A stretch of 64,000 nucleotides of DNA from an uncultured Croceicoccus sp. (GCF_947496385.1 NZ_CANMCP010000001.1:310001-374000), one strand, 5' to 3'; positions 29,265-40,667 are shown, numbered from the stretch's first letter. Numbers and translations: made by a program. Notes: generated from the sequence alone by a model not told the origin.

Positions 29265-31532
29265 ATGGTCGCGCCGCAATTTCCGAAACCCGACGCCTTC
29301 GATGGGCGATCCGGCATCCCGATTGCGGGCGAACCGGATGGCGCGCCGCATGCCGCGGGGCCATCGTCTTCGCGTTTGCGGCAATGGGGCAAGCGGGGCA
29401 GTTTGTCCAGCCTGCTGAACCGTGCCGAAGCCTTTCTGAACGCGCGGCCGTTCGAGCGTATGCCATGGCTCGCGGTGGCGATGCTGGCGGGAATCGGGGC
29501 CTGGTTCGTTTTGCCGGGCGCCGCGGAATGGCTGCTCGCGCTCGGCATTTGCGGGGTGATCGCCGGGGTCGTGGCCAGCCGCGCGCCCGATGGTTCGCAT
29601 GCCTTGGTGCGCAGTGCGGCAATCGGGCTGGCGACGATGTTTGCCGTGGGGCTTGCGCTGATCTGGGCGCGGTCCGAACTTGTCGGGACGCAGCCCATCG
29701 GCGGGCCGGTCGTGGCGCCGATCACGGCAACCGTGCTGGAGCGCGAGGAGCAGCCTTCGCGCAATCGCGTGCGGCTGCTGATCGCGACGCGCGACCCGCG
29801 GGAGGAGCGGACGATCCGCGCGCGCATCAATATCAAGGCGGAGGATGACCGCCCTTTCCTGAGGGAAGGGGCCAATATCGCGGTGCGCGCACGGCTGACC
29901 CCGCCGACGCATCCGGTGTTGCCGGGGGCTTACGATTTCGCGCGGGTCGCATGGTTCGATGGGGTTGCGGCCACGGGATCGGCGCTCGACCCGCCGCGCC
30001 TGCTCACGCCGGGGGAGGGCGGAGGCGCCGCCGATGCAGCCGAACCGGGCGGAGGGCTCGGTGCGTGGCGCCGCGATCTCGCCCGTCATGTGCGCGAACG
30101 GTTGAGCACGGTCGCTGGTATCGACCCCGCCGCCGTCGCCATCGGCGCCACGCTGGCGAGCGGCGACCGCGGCGCCATTGACGAGATCAGCGCGCAGGCG
30201 ATGCGCGACGCCGGGCTCGCGCATTTGCTCTCGATCAGCGGCCTGCACGTCGGGGCGGTGGTGGCGACCGCCTGGTTCGTGGTGATGCGGATCGGCGGGC
30301 TGTTTCCCGCCGTCGCGTTGCGCTGGCGGCTGCCGATCCTGGCGGGGGCCGTGGGGGCGGGGGCGGCGCTCGGCTACACCTTGCTCACGGGTGCTGCATT
30401 GCCGACGATCCGGGCGTGCATTGCATCGTTTCTCGTCCTGTTCGCGCTGTCGATCGGGCGGCAGGCGCTTTCCCTGCGCCTGATCGCGATTGCGGCGATG
30501 ACGATCATGTTCTTCTGGCCGGAGGCGGTGGTTGGCCCGTCCTTTCAATTCAGCTTTGCCGCCGTGGTCGCCATCGTCGCCTTTCATAACAGCGCGGGGA
30601 TGCAGGATTTCCTTGCCCGGCGCGAAGAGGGGCGCGGGTGGTGGCGTCCGGTCGTGGCTCTCTTCCTGACCGGGCTCGTGGCCGAGGCATGCTTGTCGCC
30701 GCTCGTCCTCTTTCACTTTCACCGCACCGGGGTGTTCGGGCCGTTCGCCAATCTGGTCGCGATTCCGCTGACGACCGCGCTGGTGATGCCGTTGCTCGGC
30801 CTGTCGCTCACGCTCGACCTGATCGGGCTGGGCGGTCCGGTGTGGATGGCAACGGGGTGGGCGCTGCAGGCGCTGATCGAAATTGCGTTTTTGGCTTCCG
30901 GCTCGGAAAATTCGGTGATCCTGCGGGCGCAGCCGCCGTTATGGTCCATCCTTCTTTTTGCCGCGGGGTTTTTCTGGTGTGCACTGTGGTCGGGGCGCAT
31001 CCGGTTGTATGGGCTGATCCCGATGGGCGTGGGCGTCGTCATGCTGGCGATGCAGCCCGCGCCCGATCTCATGATCACGGCGGAAGGCCGGCATGTCGCC
31101 ATCGCGGACGAGGGCGGACGGATCTACCTGTTACGCGATCGCGCCGGGTTCACGCGGGATGCGCTGCTCGAACAGGCGGGTGTCGATCCGGACATCGGCA
31201 ACTATGCGAGGCTTAACGACATTCCCGGGGCGGAATGCAACCGGGCCTTTTGCCGGTTCGAGATGAGACAACGGCGGATCATGGTGTCGCAGCGCCGCGC
31301 GACCGTCGATTACAGGGCGATGGTCGCGGCATGTGCGGACAGCGATATCGTGATCGCCGAATGGAAACTGCCCGGCGCATGCAGGCCGCGCATCTTGAAG
31401 GCGGATCGTGCCCTGCTTACGCGCAGGGGCGGCATGACCTACGATTTCGAAAGCGGGGCGACCGCCTATGCCCGAAATCCTCGTGACGGGCATGGATGGC
31501 GCCGGAGCGGGGCGGCGGCAGAGATGAAATGA
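29265..31532 (+). CDS. comEC: ComEC/Rec2 family DNA-uptake channel
   Basis: ComEC forms the inner-membrane channel that brings single-stranded DNA into the cell during transformation. The 755-residue protein has an N-terminal soluble/OB-like DUF4131 region after two helices, then the competence domain with the hallmark [17 protein letters not shown] near residue 320 and many hydrophobic helices. The C-terminal 120 residues are soluble but lack the HxHxDH motif of the metallo-beta-lactamase domain found in longer homologues. The first 60 residues are a polar extension. The start ATG 29265 lies 28 bases from the gltX start on the other strand. Confidence 0.88.
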   Translation: MVAPQFPKPDAFDGRSGIPIAGEPDGAPHAAGPSSSRLRQWGKRGSLSSLLNRAEAFLNARPFERMPWLAVAMLAGIGAWFVLPGAAEWLLALGICGVIAGVVASRAPDGSHALVRSAAIGLATMFAVGLALIWARSELVGTQPIGGPVVAPITATVLEREEQPSRNRVRLLIATRDPREERTIRARINIKAEDDRPFLREGANIAVRARLTPPTHPVLPGAYDFARVAWFDGVAATGSALDPPRLLTPGEGGGAADAAEPGGGLGAWRRDLARHVRERLSTVAGIDPAAVAIGATLASGDRGAIDEISAQAMRDAGLAHLLSISGLHVGAVVATAWFVVMRIGGLFPAVALRWRLPILAGAVGAGAALGYTLLTGAALPTIRACIASFLVLFALSIGRQALSLRLIAIAAMTIMFFWPEAVVGPSFQFSFAAVVAIVAFHNSAGMQDFLARREEGRGWWRPVVALFLTGLVAEACLSPLVLFHFHRTGVFGPFANLVAIPLTTALVMPLLGLSLTLDLIGLGGPVWMATGWALQALIEIAFLASGSENSVILRAQPPLWSILLFAAGFFWCALWSGRIRLYGLIPMGVGVVMLAMQPAPDLMITAEGRHVAIADEGGRIYLLRDRAGFTRDALLEQAGVDPDIGNYARLNDIPGAECNRAFCRFEMRQRRIMVSQRRATVDYRAMVAACADSDIVIAEWKLPGACRPRILKADRALLTRRGGMTYDFESGATAYARNPRDGHGWRRSGAAAEMK

Positions 31533-31565
31533 CCCGGGCGACTTTCTCGGCTTAGTGACTTCCTC

Positions 31566-32243
31566 TTAGTGATACCGCCGCAGGAGCCCGGCGAGGCGCC
31601 CTTGCACCTGCACATCGCGAGCGTCGTAAACCTGCGCCTCATACGCTGCGTTTGCGGGGTCGAGGCGGACCTTTCCGGCATCGCGGTGTAGATATTTCAG
31701 CGTCGCCTCCACGCCATGGACGAGAGCGACGATAATCTCTCCATCGCGCGCCTCTTCGGTGCGGCGGACAAGGGCGAAATCGCCATCGAAGATCCCGGCC
31801 TCGATCATGGAATCGCCCGACACTTCGAGCGCATAATGCTCGCCCGCACCGAGCAATGCGGCTGGTACGGGCAGCATCTGCTGATCCTCCAGCGCCTCGA
31901 TCGGCATGCCGGCGGCAATCCGGCCATGCAGCGGGATCTCGACGACATCATTCGCGGGTGCAGGCGTGCCGCTTTTCCGGTTCAGGGGTACGACGGTTCC
32001 GGGCTCTTCCCTGGAGGCGGCGCCGGCACGATCGGTCTGGCGTATCACCTCAAGCGCGCGGGCGCGGTTGGGGAGGCGGCGGATGAAGCCACGCTCTTCC
32101 AATGCGGAAATGAGCCGATGCACACCCGATTTCGACTTCAGGTCGATGGCGTCCTTCATCTCCTCGAACGAGGGGGAAATCCCGGTCTCGTCGAGCCGAT
32201 CCTGAATAAACACCAGCAATTCATGCTGCTTGCGCGTGAGCAT
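31566..32243 (-). CDS. lexA: LexA repressor
   Basis: LexA represses the SOS regulon and cleaves itself when RecA is activated. The 225-residue protein has an N-terminal winged helix ([20 protein letters not shown]) and the S24 peptidase domain. The scissile bond is Ala111-Gly112 in GRIAAGMP, the catalytic Ser is 145 in VSGDSM, and the Lys is about 183 in ATLKYL. Upstream lies a GTTC-N7-GTTC box that overlaps its promoter, so it represses itself. It follows moeA but has its own promoter. Confidence 0.96.
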   Translation of the reverse strand: MLTRKQHELLVFIQDRLDETGISPSFEEMKDAIDLKSKSGVHRLISALEERGFIRRLPNRARALEVIRQTDRAGAASREEPGTVVPLNRKSGTPAPANDVVEIPLHGRIAAGMPIEALEDQQMLPVPAALLGAGEHYALEVSGDSMIEAGIFDGDFALVRRTEEARDGEIIVALVHGVEATLKYLHRDAGKVRLDPANAAYEAQVYDARDVQVQGRLAGLLRRYH

Positions 32244-32278
32244 TGGTTCGTTCCTCCTGTTCTACGAAATCAATCCGT

Positions 32279-32293
32279 GAACGAATAAGGAAC
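32279..32293 (-). promoter_or_regulatory. LexA-binding site (SOS box) upstream of lexA
   Basis: On the minus strand the site reads GTTCCTTATTCGTTC, an exact match to the alphaproteobacterial direct-repeat SOS box GTTC-N7-GTTC. It lies 36-50 bases upstream of the lexA start codon and touches the -10 hexamer, a position that would block transcription, as expected for autoregulation. Confidence 0.85.
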
Positions 32294-32321
32294 AGTTAGG
32301 CAACAAACGGAACGCCGTCAA
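32293..32321 (-). promoter_or_regulatory. Putative lexA promoter
   Basis: On the minus strand TTGACG (32316-32321) and TAACTG (32293-32298) are separated by 17 bases, just upstream of the SOS box. The pattern matches the other promoters proposed in this window. The position gives a leader of about 45 bases. Confidence 0.5.
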
Positions 32322-32329
32322 TCGCCCTT

Positions 32330-33520
32330 CTAACCATATAGGCGAAAAATGGACACTTCGGCTCCATTTTGGATGCTTTTTGCGTGCGCCGGACGAATGA
32401 TCAACGCATCCGCCATGGCCAGCGGAGCGATTGCGCCACTATCCTGGAGCCGCAGGGGTTCGGCCGCGCCGTCGCGAATGCGCGCGCGAATGAACTCCGC
32501 TCTTTTCCCCGTCGGTCCGAGCGAACCGCGTATCGGCACAGGCTGCCGGGTGGGGAGGGGGGCGGTGCACCCGTTCATCGCGCGGATCAGGGGCAGGGCA
32601 AACAGAAACGCGGTGACGAAGCAGGAAACCGGATTGCCCGGCAGGCCGAGGACGATCTGCCGTTCCCGGCGTGCGACCATCACCGGCTTGCCCGGTTTCA
32701 TTGCCACGCGCCAGAATGCGAGTTCCGCACCGATCGATTCCAGTGTCGGCCGGATCAGATCGTGATCGCCGACCGATGCGCCCCCGCTGGTGATCACCAG
32801 ATCGGCATCGTCCGCCGCTCCGAACGCGGTGATCAGCGCCTCACGCTCGTCCGCAACGGGCCCGCGGCGCGTCACATCGCAGGACAGTTCGCTACACATC
32901 GCGGCCAGCATCGGCCCGTTGCTCGCCGGCAAATCACCCGGACCAAGCGGCTCGCCCGGCGCGCGCAATTCATCGCCGCAATCGATGATGGTTACGCGCG
33001 GGCGGCGGCGTACCGGCACCGTGCCATGCCCCCCGCCAATCGCGAGCGCGAGCGCGGCCGGGCTCAACCGCGCGCCGGCGTCCAGAAGTACCGCATCTTC
33101 CTTAAAATCCAGTCCGCGCGGCCGGATATGGCGGGCAAGCGGATCGGGCGGCGTTCCTTCAAAATGCAGCGTATCGCCATCGCGCCGGCATTCTTCCTGC
33201 ACCAGCACCGCATCCGCGCCCGTCGGCACGATGGCGCCGGTCGAAATGCGCACCGCATGGCCCGCGCCGACGTCGCCGGCAAAGGGGTGGCCGGCCGCGC
33301 TTTCCCCGATGATGGTCCACGGGCCGGGCATGTCGACGCCGCGCACCGCCCATCCGTCCATCGCCGAAAGCGGGTGCGACGGCTGCGTTCGCCGCGCAAG
33401 GAGCGGGGCGGCGAGATAGCGCCCGGCGGCGGCCTCCACCGCAATCGTCTCGCCCTGTGTCGGCGCGGCCATGGCGAGGAGCTTCCGCTGCGCCTCTTCG
33501 AGGTCGAGCAACGGCGTCAC
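32330..33520 (-). CDS. moeA: Molybdopterin molybdotransferase
   Basis: MoeA inserts molybdate into adenylylated molybdopterin, the last step of molybdenum cofactor synthesis. The 396-residue protein has the family segments [41 protein letters not shown] and [16 protein letters not shown]. The domain order and length match MoeA. Its start overlaps the moaC stop by four bases, placing it as the last gene of the ppiD-trp-moa operon. Confidence 0.94.
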   Translation of the reverse strand: MTPLLDLEEAQRKLLAMAAPTQGETIAVEAAAGRYLAAPLLARRTQPSHPLSAMDGWAVRGVDMPGPWTIIGESAAGHPFAGDVGAGHAVRISTGAIVPTGADAVLVQEECRRDGDTLHFEGTPPDPLARHIRPRGLDFKEDAVLLDAGARLSPAALALAIGGGHGTVPVRRRPRVTIIDCGDELRAPGEPLGPGDLPASNGPMLAAMCSELSCDVTRRGPVADEREALITAFGAADDADLVITSGGASVGDHDLIRPTLESIGAELAFWRVAMKPGKPVMVARRERQIVLGLPGNPVSCFVTAFLFALPLIRAMNGCTAPLPTRQPVPIRGSLGPTGKRAEFIRARIRDGAAEPLRLQDSGAIAPLAMADALIIRPAHAKSIQNGAEVSIFRLYG

Positions 33521-34008
33521 GGTTCGAAATCCTCGAACCCTTCGGCGCGCCAGCGACCCGATTTGCCGCCATCCTTCGCGATCAGCCGGACCGCGTCGAT
33601 CACCATGCCCTTGTCGATAGCCTTTGCCATGTCGTAGATTGTCATCAACGCGACACAGCTTGCTGTAATCGCTTCCATTTCAATGCCGGTCTTCGCAGAG
33701 ATGGAGGCCGTTGCCGTCACGCGCAGGGCATCGCTCTCCCACGTGAAATCGACCTGCACGGAATCGAGGCCGAGCGGATGACACAGCGGTATCAGCTCGC
33801 CCGTGCGTTTTGCCGCCATGATGCCCGCGATCCGCGCGGTGGCGAGGACATCGCCCTTCTTGACCGTGCCCTGCCGGATGGCATCGCGCGCCTCTGCCGA
33901 CATGACGATCCGGCCCGATGCGGTCGCAACCCGGCGGGTCACCGGCTTGGCGCCGACATCGACCATGCGGGCATTGCCCTCGGCATCGAGATGGGTGAGA
34001 CCGCTCAT
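33517..34008 (-). CDS. moaC: Cyclic pyranopterin monophosphate synthase
   Basis: MoaC works with MoaA to make cyclic pyranopterin monophosphate from GTP, the first stage of molybdenum cofactor synthesis. The 163-residue protein shows the family signatures [27 protein letters not shown] and [15 protein letters not shown]. The start ATG 34008 gives [18 protein letters not shown] and overlaps the trpC stop (ATGA). No moaA is in the window. Confidence 0.95.
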   Translation of the reverse strand: MSGLTHLDAEGNARMVDVGAKPVTRRVATASGRIVMSAEARDAIRQGTVKKGDVLATARIAGIMAAKRTGELIPLCHPLGLDSVQVDFTWESDALRVTATASISAKTGIEMEAITASCVALMTIYDMAKAIDKGMVIDAVRLIAKDGGKSGRWRAEGFEDFEP

Positions 34009-34793
34009 CCTTGGAGCAGGCGCCGGGTCGCACCCTCCACGTCGTCCTGCCGCATAAGGCTTTCGCCGACAAGGAAACAGCGCACCCCGCTCTGCGCGAG
34101 ACGCTCGCAATCGGCGTGCGTCGCGATGCCGCTTTCCCCGACGAGAAGCGCATCCGCCGGGGCGAGGACAGCCAGGCGTTCGGTCACGGCAAGATCGGTC
34201 TCGAAACTGCGCAGATCGCGATTGTTCACGCCCAGCAATCGCGAGCGCAGCCGCAGCCCGCGCTCCATCTCGTCCTCGTCATGCACCTCGATGAGGACAT
34301 CCATCGCGCGTTCGAGGGCGGCGGCCTCGATCTCCGCCATCTGCCCGTCGTCGAGCGCGGCGACGATGATGAGGATCGCATCGGCCCCCATGGCCCGTGC
34401 CTCTGCCACCTGCCACGGATCGACCATGAAATCCTTGCGGAGCACGGGAAGCGAGCAGGCCTGCCGCGCAGCAACGAGATAGTCTGCATGCCCCTGAAAA
34501 TAGGTTTCGTCGGTCAGTACGGACAGGCAGCTCGCCCCTCCGGCGGCATAATCGCGCGCATGGGATTCGGGATCGAAATCCTGTCTTATCAATCCCTTGG
34601 ACGGGGAGGCGCGTTTGATTTCGGCGATGAGGCCGAACCCATCGCGCGCCGCTTCGCGCAGACGGTTTTCGAAGCCGCGCACAGGTTCGCGCCCCCGCGC
34701 CGCGAGGTCGAGCGCATCGAGCGTGCTTTCTTTCTTGCGCTGGGCAAGCTGCGCGCGGGTATTGTCGCAGATTTCGATGAGCTTGTTCGTCAT
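34005..34793 (-). CDS. trpC: Indole-3-glycerol phosphate synthase
   Basis: TrpC closes the indole ring to give indole-3-glycerol phosphate in tryptophan synthesis. The 262-residue TIM barrel has the signatures [29 protein letters not shown] and [15 protein letters not shown], with catalytic Glu and Lys in place. It is monofunctional, without a fused TrpF domain. Start and stop both overlap neighbours by four bases. Confidence 0.96.
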   Translation of the reverse strand: MTNKLIEICDNTRAQLAQRKKESTLDALDLAARGREPVRGFENRLREAARDGFGLIAEIKRASPSKGLIRQDFDPESHARDYAAGGASCLSVLTDETYFQGHADYLVAARQACSLPVLRKDFMVDPWQVAEARAMGADAILIIVAALDDGQMAEIEAAALERAMDVLIEVHDEDEMERGLRLRSRLLGVNNRDLRSFETDLAVTERLAVLAPADALLVGESGIATHADCERLAQSGVRCFLVGESLMRQDDVEGATRRLLQG

Positions 34794-35752
34794 TTGACCG
34801 TGTCGATCCAGCAATTGAGGAGCGCGTTCGCCAGCCCCTTGTCGATGGTTTCGCCCGCTTCCTCTGCCCCTGCGCCGAGGTCGCGGACCATGCCCGCAAT
34901 CCAAAGTGCGGCGCCAGCGTTCAGCACGACCGCATCGCGATAGGCGCCCTTTTCGCCCATGACCAGCCGCCGGAGCGCGTCGGCGTTATACGCCGCATCG
35001 CCGCCGCGAATGGCATCGAGCGGATGGGTCGGCAGGCCGGCATCGGCGGGCGTCAGCGTGTCCGGCACATCCATGCCGATCGCCGCGACCCGGCTCGGCC
35101 CGGCGATCGACAATTCGTCGAGCCCCTCCATCCCCGACACGATCAGCGCACGCTCCGTGCCGAGCAGGCGCATCGCATCGGCATAGGTGGGCACGAATTC
35201 CGGCCGCGCGACGCCGATCAATTGCCGCCGCACGCCCGCCGGATTGGCGAGCGGACCGATGAGGTTGAAGATCGTCCGACGGCCCAGTTCGCGGCGAATG
35301 GGGGCGATCCGGGCGAGCGCGGGATGGTGGGCCTGCGCAAACAGGAACGCGATGCCGAGATCGGGCAGCGTGGCTTCGGCCCGGTGCCCCGCCCGCGCGA
35401 GGTCGAGGCCCAGCGTTTCCAGCGTATCGGCACCGCCCGCCTTGCTCGACGCGGCGCGGTTGCCATGTTTCGCCACCGGCACACCCGCCGCCGCCACGAC
35501 CAGCGCCACTGCCGTCGACACGTTCAGGCTGTGTTGCCCATCACCCCCGGTGCCGCACACGTCGATGGCCCCCTCGACCGCGGCGACCGGCAGCATCCGT
35601 TCGCGCATCGCGGTGGCGGCGCCGGCAATCTCCTCCGCCGTTTCGCCCCGCTCGGCCAGCATGACCAGCGTGTCGGCAATGTCCGTGTCCGGCATCAGCC
35701 CGTCGAGCATCCGCCCGAACAGTTCGCTCGTTTCCAGGAGCGAGAGCGTCAT
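34790..35752 (-). CDS. trpD: Anthranilate phosphoribosyltransferase
   Basis: TrpD transfers a phosphoribosyl group from PRPP to anthranilate. The 320-residue protein carries the PRPP-binding motif [16 protein letters not shown] and the anthranilate-site segment [18 protein letters not shown]. It is slightly shorter than most TrpD enzymes (about 335-345). Overlaps of four bases connect it to trpG upstream and trpC downstream. Confidence 0.95.
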   Translation of the reverse strand: MTLSLLETSELFGRMLDGLMPDTDIADTLVMLAERGETAEEIAGAATAMRERMLPVAAVEGAIDVCGTGGDGQHSLNVSTAVALVVAAAGVPVAKHGNRAASSKAGGADTLETLGLDLARAGHRAEATLPDLGIAFLFAQAHHPALARIAPIRRELGRRTIFNLIGPLANPAGVRRQLIGVARPEFVPTYADAMRLLGTERALIVSGMEGLDELSIAGPSRVAAIGMDVPDTLTPADAGLPTHPLDAIRGGDAAYNADALRRLVMGEKGAYRDAVVLNAGAALWIAGMVRDLGAGAEEAGETIDKGLANALLNCWIDTVK

Positions 35753-36360
35753 GCCGTCACCCTAGCCGGCAGCGTCGCCGCAATGCCGCACATGCGCAGG
35801 AAATTGGCGAGCAGGGCATGGCCGTTTTCGGTCGCGATGCTTTCGGGATGAAACTGCACGCCGTGGATGGGCAGATCGCGGTGGCGAAATCCCATGGCAT
35901 GGATGCCGTCCTGTTCGGGCCGCGGGGTCCATGCGTTCACGACGAGGCAATCCGGCACGTCCTCCACCACGAGGCTGTGGTAGCGGGTCGCGATAAAGGG
36001 CGAGGGCAGCCCGGCAAAGACACCGTCCGCGTGATGCGTCACCGGAGATGTCTTGCCATGCATCAGGCCGCCGCGCACCACCGTGCCGCCAAAATGCTGG
36101 CCGATCGCCTGATGGCCGAGGCACACGCCGAGCAGCGGGCGCCCCGCATCCGCGCATGCCGCGACGAGATCGAGGCTCACCCCCGCCTCGTTCGGGGTGC
36201 ACGGGCCGGGGGAGAGGAGGAAGCCGGCCGCCCCGCTTGCGATGGCATCCGCGGCGGTGATGGCGTCGTTGCGCACGACCTCGACCTCGGCGCCCATCTC
36301 CATCAGATAATGGACGAGGTTCCAGGTGAAGCTGTCGTAATTGTCGATGACGAGGATCAT
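35749..36360 (-). CDS. trpG: Anthranilate synthase glutaminase component
   Basis: TrpG supplies ammonia from glutamine to TrpE. The class I glutamine amidotransferase triad is visible: the Cys in [13 protein letters not shown], and the His and Glu in [11 protein letters not shown]. The product from ATG 36360 is 203 residues and starts [15 protein letters not shown], the normal family start. It is separated from trpE by a glycosidase-like gene, with four-base overlaps at each junction. Confidence 0.95.
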   Translation of the reverse strand: MILVIDNYDSFTWNLVHYLMEMGAEVEVVRNDAITAADAIASGAAGFLLSPGPCTPNEAGVSLDLVAACADAGRPLLGVCLGHQAIGQHFGGTVVRGGLMHGKTSPVTHHADGVFAGLPSPFIATRYHSLVVEDVPDCLVVNAWTPRPEQDGIHAMGFRHRDLPIHGVQFHPESIATENGHALLANFLRMCGIAATLPARVTA

Positions 36361-37127
36361 GGCTCTGCCTTTGCGGAGTTGCGCACTGCGATCAAGGGGC
36401 CAAGCGGCGGGGCGGCATCCATTCGTTCGCCGGCCGGGTCCCACAACCCCGAAACCGCCCCGTCGAGATAGAGCGCATCGGGTGTTTTTGCGACATCGCG
36501 AAAGAACCGGGCAAAGCGGCCGAAGGACACCATGTCGTCGCTGATCACGAAATGGGCGTTTCCGTCCGCATCGACGCCCACACCGTTGCGGAAATGGCGG
36601 GAGGGTCCGTTTTCGCTGAAATCCGGATGCAGCTTGCCGGCGATCACCAGCATCGGTCCCGATTGCGTGGCGATCCGCGGCCGGGGGCTGCGCGCCGCAT
36701 AATCCGCCCTCGTCGCCACGTGCCATCCCGCATCGTCGGCATAGAACACGCCATTGGGAGCCATGTGAAAATTGCCCGGCCCCGCATTGCGGTTGAGCGG
36801 GACGCGCTCCTCGCCATCGGTGACGAAAAGGCCGATGGGGCGCAGATCCTCGCCATACATGCCCGCATTCATGGCAAAGGCGACCGTGCCCGCCGCATCG
36901 CCCAGAAAATCGCGCAACGCCCCGAACCGTTCGAGCGGACGGCCATCCGCGCCATCGAGATAGAGCGCAATTTCGTGCCGTTCGGGATCGGCGATGCAAT
37001 GGGTGAAGCGCTGGCCCTCGAACCGTTCGGTCCGGCATTGGGACTCGGCCTGTTCGGAAGCTTCCTGCCCCCCGCATGCGGACAGCGCGATCAGGACCGT
37101 GACAACGCCGAGCCTTGCGGCGGTCAC
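36357..37127 (-). CDS. Phosphodiester glycosidase family lipoprotein
   Basis: The 256-residue product resembles the phosphodiester glycosidase (NAGPA, DUF2233) family. Conserved-looking parts are [33 protein letters not shown] and [16 protein letters not shown] start it at GTG 37127, which overlaps the trpE stop and gives a lipoprotein signal ([18 protein letters not shown]) with the lipidated Cys at residue 18. It would act in the periplasm, cleaving or modifying phosphodiester-linked sugars. A cell-envelope enzyme between trpE and trpG is odd, since nothing ties it to tryptophan synthesis. Confidence 0.82.
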   Translation of the reverse strand: MTAARLGVVTVLIALSACGGQEASEQAESQCRTERFEGQRFTHCIADPERHEIALYLDGADGRPLERFGALRDFLGDAAGTVAFAMNAGMYGEDLRPIGLFVTDGEERVPLNRNAGPGNFHMAPNGVFYADDAGWHVATRADYAARSPRPRIATQSGPMLVIAGKLHPDFSENGPSRHFRNGVGVDADGNAHFVISDDMVSFGRFARFFRDVAKTPDALYLDGAVSGLWDPAGERMDAAPPLGPLIAVRNSAKAEP

Positions 37128-38650
37128 TGCCCGTAGTCCGGCTCTCCCGCCATGCGGACCGCTTCGCGCGCGGCGGCGAACAGCGCGCCCGATTTCGCCT
37201 CGCATTCGCGCTGTTCCGCGGCGGGGTCGCTGTCGGCGACAATGCCCGCGCCGGCCTGCACATGCATGGTCCCGTCCTTCACCACGGCGGTGCGCAGCAC
37301 GATGCAGCTGTCGACCGAGCCATCCGGCGCGAAATAGCCGACCCCGCCCGCATAGGCGCCGCGCGTTTCCGGCTCCAGCTCCGCGATGATCTGACACGCG
37401 CGGACCTTGGGCGCACCGCTTACCGTGCCGGCCGGGAACCCGGCGAACAGCGCATCGACAGCGTCGTGCCTTGCATCCAGCCTGCCGACCACGTTCGAGA
37501 CGATATGCATCACGTGGGAGTAATTCTCGACCGCGTAGCTGTCGGTCACCTCCACCGTTCCGGCCTGTGCCACGCGGCCCACATCATTGCGCCCGAGATC
37601 GAGCAGCATGAGATGCTCGGCCCGTTCTTTCGGATCGGCGAGCAGTTCGGCGCGGTTTGCGGCATCGCGCTGCGGCGTGTCGCCGCGCGGGCGGGTTCCG
37701 GCGATGGGCCGGATCGTGACCTCGCCGTCGCGGACCCGCACCAGGATCTCCGGGCTGGAGCCGGTGAGCGCAAAGCCGGGAAGGTCGAGGAAATAGAGAA
37801 AGGGCGAGGGGTTGATCCGCCGCAATGCGCGATAGAGCGCCAGCGGCGGCAATTCGAACGGCGTCGTGAAACGCTGCGCCAGAACGACCTGAAAAATATC
37901 GCCGGCGGTGATGTACTCCTTCGCCCGGAGCGCCATGTCCCGGTAGGTTTCGGCGGGCACGCAGGGCGTCGCCGCGATCTTGGGATGGAACGGCTCGGCA
38001 TCGCTATGGGGCAGGCGGGCACCTGCAAGCCGTGCCAGGCAGGTTTCCACCCGTTCCACCGCCGCGGCGACCGCATCGTCCGCCGCGCCGCCGGCCCACA
38101 CCGGCGCGATGCAGAACACCGCGTCCTTCAGGCTGTCGAACACGAGCAGGACCGTCGGCCGCACGAACAGCATGTCGGGCAGGTCGAGCGGATTGGGCGC
38201 AGGCCGGCCCACCGTTTCGACAAGGCCGATGGTTTCATACCCGAAATAGCCGACGAGGCAGGCGAGCGCCGGGGGCAATGCGTCCGGCACATCGAACGTG
38301 CATTCCGCCACCAGCGCGCGCAGGCTGTCGAGCGGGCCTGTGTCCATCGCGGCGAACGCGTCACGATTCCGCCGCCAGTCGCGATTGATTTCGGCGCCGG
38401 TCCCCTTTGCGCGAAAGACGAGATCGGGGTCCAGCCCGATGAGGCTATAGCGCCCGCGTATTTCCCCGCCTTCCACCGATTCGAGCAGGAAATCGCCGCG
38501 CTCCCCCTGCATCAGCTTGACCGCGGCGCCTACCGGCGTTTCGCAATCGGCGATGATCCGGCGCCAGACCACGCCGGATTTTCCGGCCCGCAAATTGTCG
38601 CGCGCCCGTTCGTCGTGATCCCGCCCGTTGGTCGTTCCCCCCGCCACCAT
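37124..38650 (-). CDS. trpE: Anthranilate synthase component I
   Basis: TrpE converts chorismate to anthranilate with ammonia from TrpG. The 508-residue protein has the feedback/substrate segments [20 protein letters not shown] and the chorismate-binding C-terminal domain with [31 protein letters not shown] and [11 protein letters not shown]. The ATG at 38650 lies four bases after ppiD ends, so tryptophan genes are probably transcribed with ppiD. No trp leader peptide or attenuator fits in that space. Confidence 0.96.
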   Translation of the reverse strand: MVAGGTTNGRDHDERARDNLRAGKSGVVWRRIIADCETPVGAAVKLMQGERGDFLLESVEGGEIRGRYSLIGLDPDLVFRAKGTGAEINRDWRRNRDAFAAMDTGPLDSLRALVAECTFDVPDALPPALACLVGYFGYETIGLVETVGRPAPNPLDLPDMLFVRPTVLLVFDSLKDAVFCIAPVWAGGAADDAVAAAVERVETCLARLAGARLPHSDAEPFHPKIAATPCVPAETYRDMALRAKEYITAGDIFQVVLAQRFTTPFELPPLALYRALRRINPSPFLYFLDLPGFALTGSSPEILVRVRDGEVTIRPIAGTRPRGDTPQRDAANRAELLADPKERAEHLMLLDLGRNDVGRVAQAGTVEVTDSYAVENYSHVMHIVSNVVGRLDARHDAVDALFAGFPAGTVSGAPKVRACQIIAELEPETRGAYAGGVGYFAPDGSVDSCIVLRTAVVKDGTMHVQAGAGIVADSDPAAEQRECEAKSGALFAAAREAVRMAGEPDYGQ

Positions 38651-38654
38651 CGGA

Positions 38655-40583
38655 TCAGCGCGACCCGGCGAGCTGTTCGCGCACGGCGGCGATGACGCTG
38701 TCGTTGCGGCGGATATCGCGCGAATTGCGGATCGCGCGGTTGAGCTGCTCGGCATATTCGTTGCCGCGCAATGTCCCCAGTTCCCCGCGCGTGGATTCGA
38801 TCAGAGGATCGTCCGCGTCCAGCTCCGGCGTTTCGATCTCGTCGAGCGCCACGATGAACCAGCCGCCATTTTGCGGCGCCTCGATCCGCTTTTCCGATCC
38901 CTCAGCCATGGTGAACATCAGCGCGAGCGGCGGCGGCACCTGCTGTCCGCTCGCCATGAGCTGACGGCGCGACAGGCTGATCGGGTTGGCAGGCGGCACG
39001 TTCTGGTCGAGCGCGGCGAGCGCCTGCGCCAGCGTCTTGCCGCCCTTCATCGCCTTCAGCACGCTGTCGGCGGCGCGTTTGGCCGCTACATTGCCCTGCT
39101 CCCGGCGATAATCGTTGAGCAGCGTCGGGCGAAGCTCGGCAAAGGCGGGCGGGGCGGACCGGGTGATCTTTCCAGGCGCGAAGACGATGTAGGTTTCGCC
39201 ATTGGCGCCGGCGGCGATCTGCGGATCGCTCGATGCGTCCATCGCGTAGATCGTCGGCACGACGCGCGCGACATCGGCGGGAAGCTCGGCCTCGCTTTGA
39301 TAAAGCGTTCCGTCTTCGAGCACCGGCCCGGTGGTCTGCACCTCGGCGCCCACCATGCGCGCCACCTCGGCGAGGCTGGCGCCGGACGACAGCCGCTCTT
39401 CCACCTCGGCCGCGCGATTGGCGAGCGCTTCGCGGCGCTTGCCCTGCACGATGGCCTGTTCCAGCTCGCCGCGAACGGAGGCGAGGCTGCGATCCGCGGT
39501 CCTGTCGATCCCGTCCAGCCGCAGCACGTACCAGCCCAGCGGCCCGCGCACCGGCCCGACGAGCGCGCCGCGCTGCGCCTCGTAAGCGGCCTGCGCGACG
39601 GCGGGGGAGGCGGAGGAGGCGAGCGCGGCCCGGCTTTCGGGCGCGATCTGCGTGGTGCCGAGGCCGGCCTGACTTGCCGCGGCGGCGAGCGTGGCGCCGC
39701 CATTGACCGATTGCACGATCGCATTGGCGGCGGCCTCGGTCGGCAGGACGAGCTGCGTAAGCGTGCGCTGTTCGCTGCCGCGATATTGGGCCGCATTCTC
39801 GCGATAGCGCGCCGCGATTTCCGCCTCGCTCGCGGTAATTTCTCCCAATCCTTCGGCGTTCAGCACGGCGTAGCGGATCGTGCGCCGTTCGGGCAGCAGG
39901 TAATCGGCGCGGTTCTCGGCCAGAAATTCCTTCAGCGTTGCGTCGGAAACCTCGGCATCGCCGGCAAAGGCGATCGCGGGCAGAAGCGCGATCGAACCCT
40001 TGCGCGTTTCGTTCAGCATGCCGGCATAGCGTTCGGCCAGGATGCGGGGCGATTCCGTCCCCACCGTCGTTGCCGACAGCATCATGCGCGCGACCAGCCC
40101 ATTCTCGACATCCTTGCGCAGCATCGAATCGGAAATCCCGGCCCCTTGCAGCGCCTGCCGATAGGCCTGCTCGTTGAAATTGCCGTCCGCGCCCTGAAAC
40201 GCGGGGATCTGCGTCAATTCGCTCCCGATGAGCGAATCGCCGATGCGCACGCCGGCCTGACGCCCGAAATCGTAGAGCGCGGCCCGCGCGATGAGCTGAT
40301 CCAGAATTTCGTCCACCGCCCCTGTGGATAGAAATTCGTCGAGCGAGAGTTCCGGGTTCTGCTGCCGCGCCGCTTCATAGGCGCTCGTGATCGCGCCGCG
40401 CAGATCGGCGGTGGTGATCCGTTCGTCCCCGACGGTGGCGGCCCGTTCGGTCCCCGCAACGCCGCCAAAACCAAAGCCTGTGACATCCGCGCTGGCAAAG
40501 GCGAGCGCGATGAGCCCGACAAAGGCGAGAACGAGCGCCAGGCCGATCCTGGACTGGAATATCTTGCGAAAACCCTGGATCAT
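38655..40583 (-). CDS. ppiD: PpiD-type periplasmic peptidyl-prolyl isomerase
   Basis: The 642-residue protein has an N-terminal membrane anchor (residues about 13-34), a SurA_N-type chaperone region and a parvulin-like middle, an architecture typical of the PpiD periplasmic folding factor. Conserved cues are the N-terminal MIQGFRKIFQSRIG and the parvulin-like GPLGWYVLRLDGI. The catalytic residues of the parvulin domain cannot be confirmed by eye and may be degenerate, as in other PpiD proteins. It heads the operon with trpE. Confidence 0.85.
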   Translation of the reverse strand: MIQGFRKIFQSRIGLALVLAFVGLIALAFASADVTGFGFGGVAGTERAATVGDERITTADLRGAITSAYEAARQQNPELSLDEFLSTGAVDEILDQLIARAALYDFGRQAGVRIGDSLIGSELTQIPAFQGADGNFNEQAYRQALQGAGISDSMLRKDVENGLVARMMLSATTVGTESPRILAERYAGMLNETRKGSIALLPAIAFAGDAEVSDATLKEFLAENRADYLLPERRTIRYAVLNAEGLGEITASEAEIAARYRENAAQYRGSEQRTLTQLVLPTEAAANAIVQSVNGGATLAAAASQAGLGTTQIAPESRAALASSASPAVAQAAYEAQRGALVGPVRGPLGWYVLRLDGIDRTADRSLASVRGELEQAIVQGKRREALANRAAEVEERLSSGASLAEVARMVGAEVQTTGPVLEDGTLYQSEAELPADVARVVPTIYAMDASSDPQIAAGANGETYIVFAPGKITRSAPPAFAELRPTLLNDYRREQGNVAAKRAADSVLKAMKGGKTLAQALAALDQNVPPANPISLSRRQLMASGQQVPPPLALMFTMAEGSEKRIEAPQNGGWFIVALDEIETPELDADDPLIESTRGELGTLRGNEYAEQLNRAIRNSRDIRRNDSVIAAVREQLAGSR

Positions 40584-40667
40584 GAAGAGACAGCCTGCCT
40601 GTTATTTCCGTGTGCCTTTATGTCGCGCGCCAACAGGCCCGCGAAAAAGGATCGCGATCGAACACGC

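Noticed and set aside
29250-30722. 490-codon minus-strand frame opposite comEC
   Set aside because: comEC has a clear competence-domain motif and membrane helices; the reverse frame is very Arg/His-rich.
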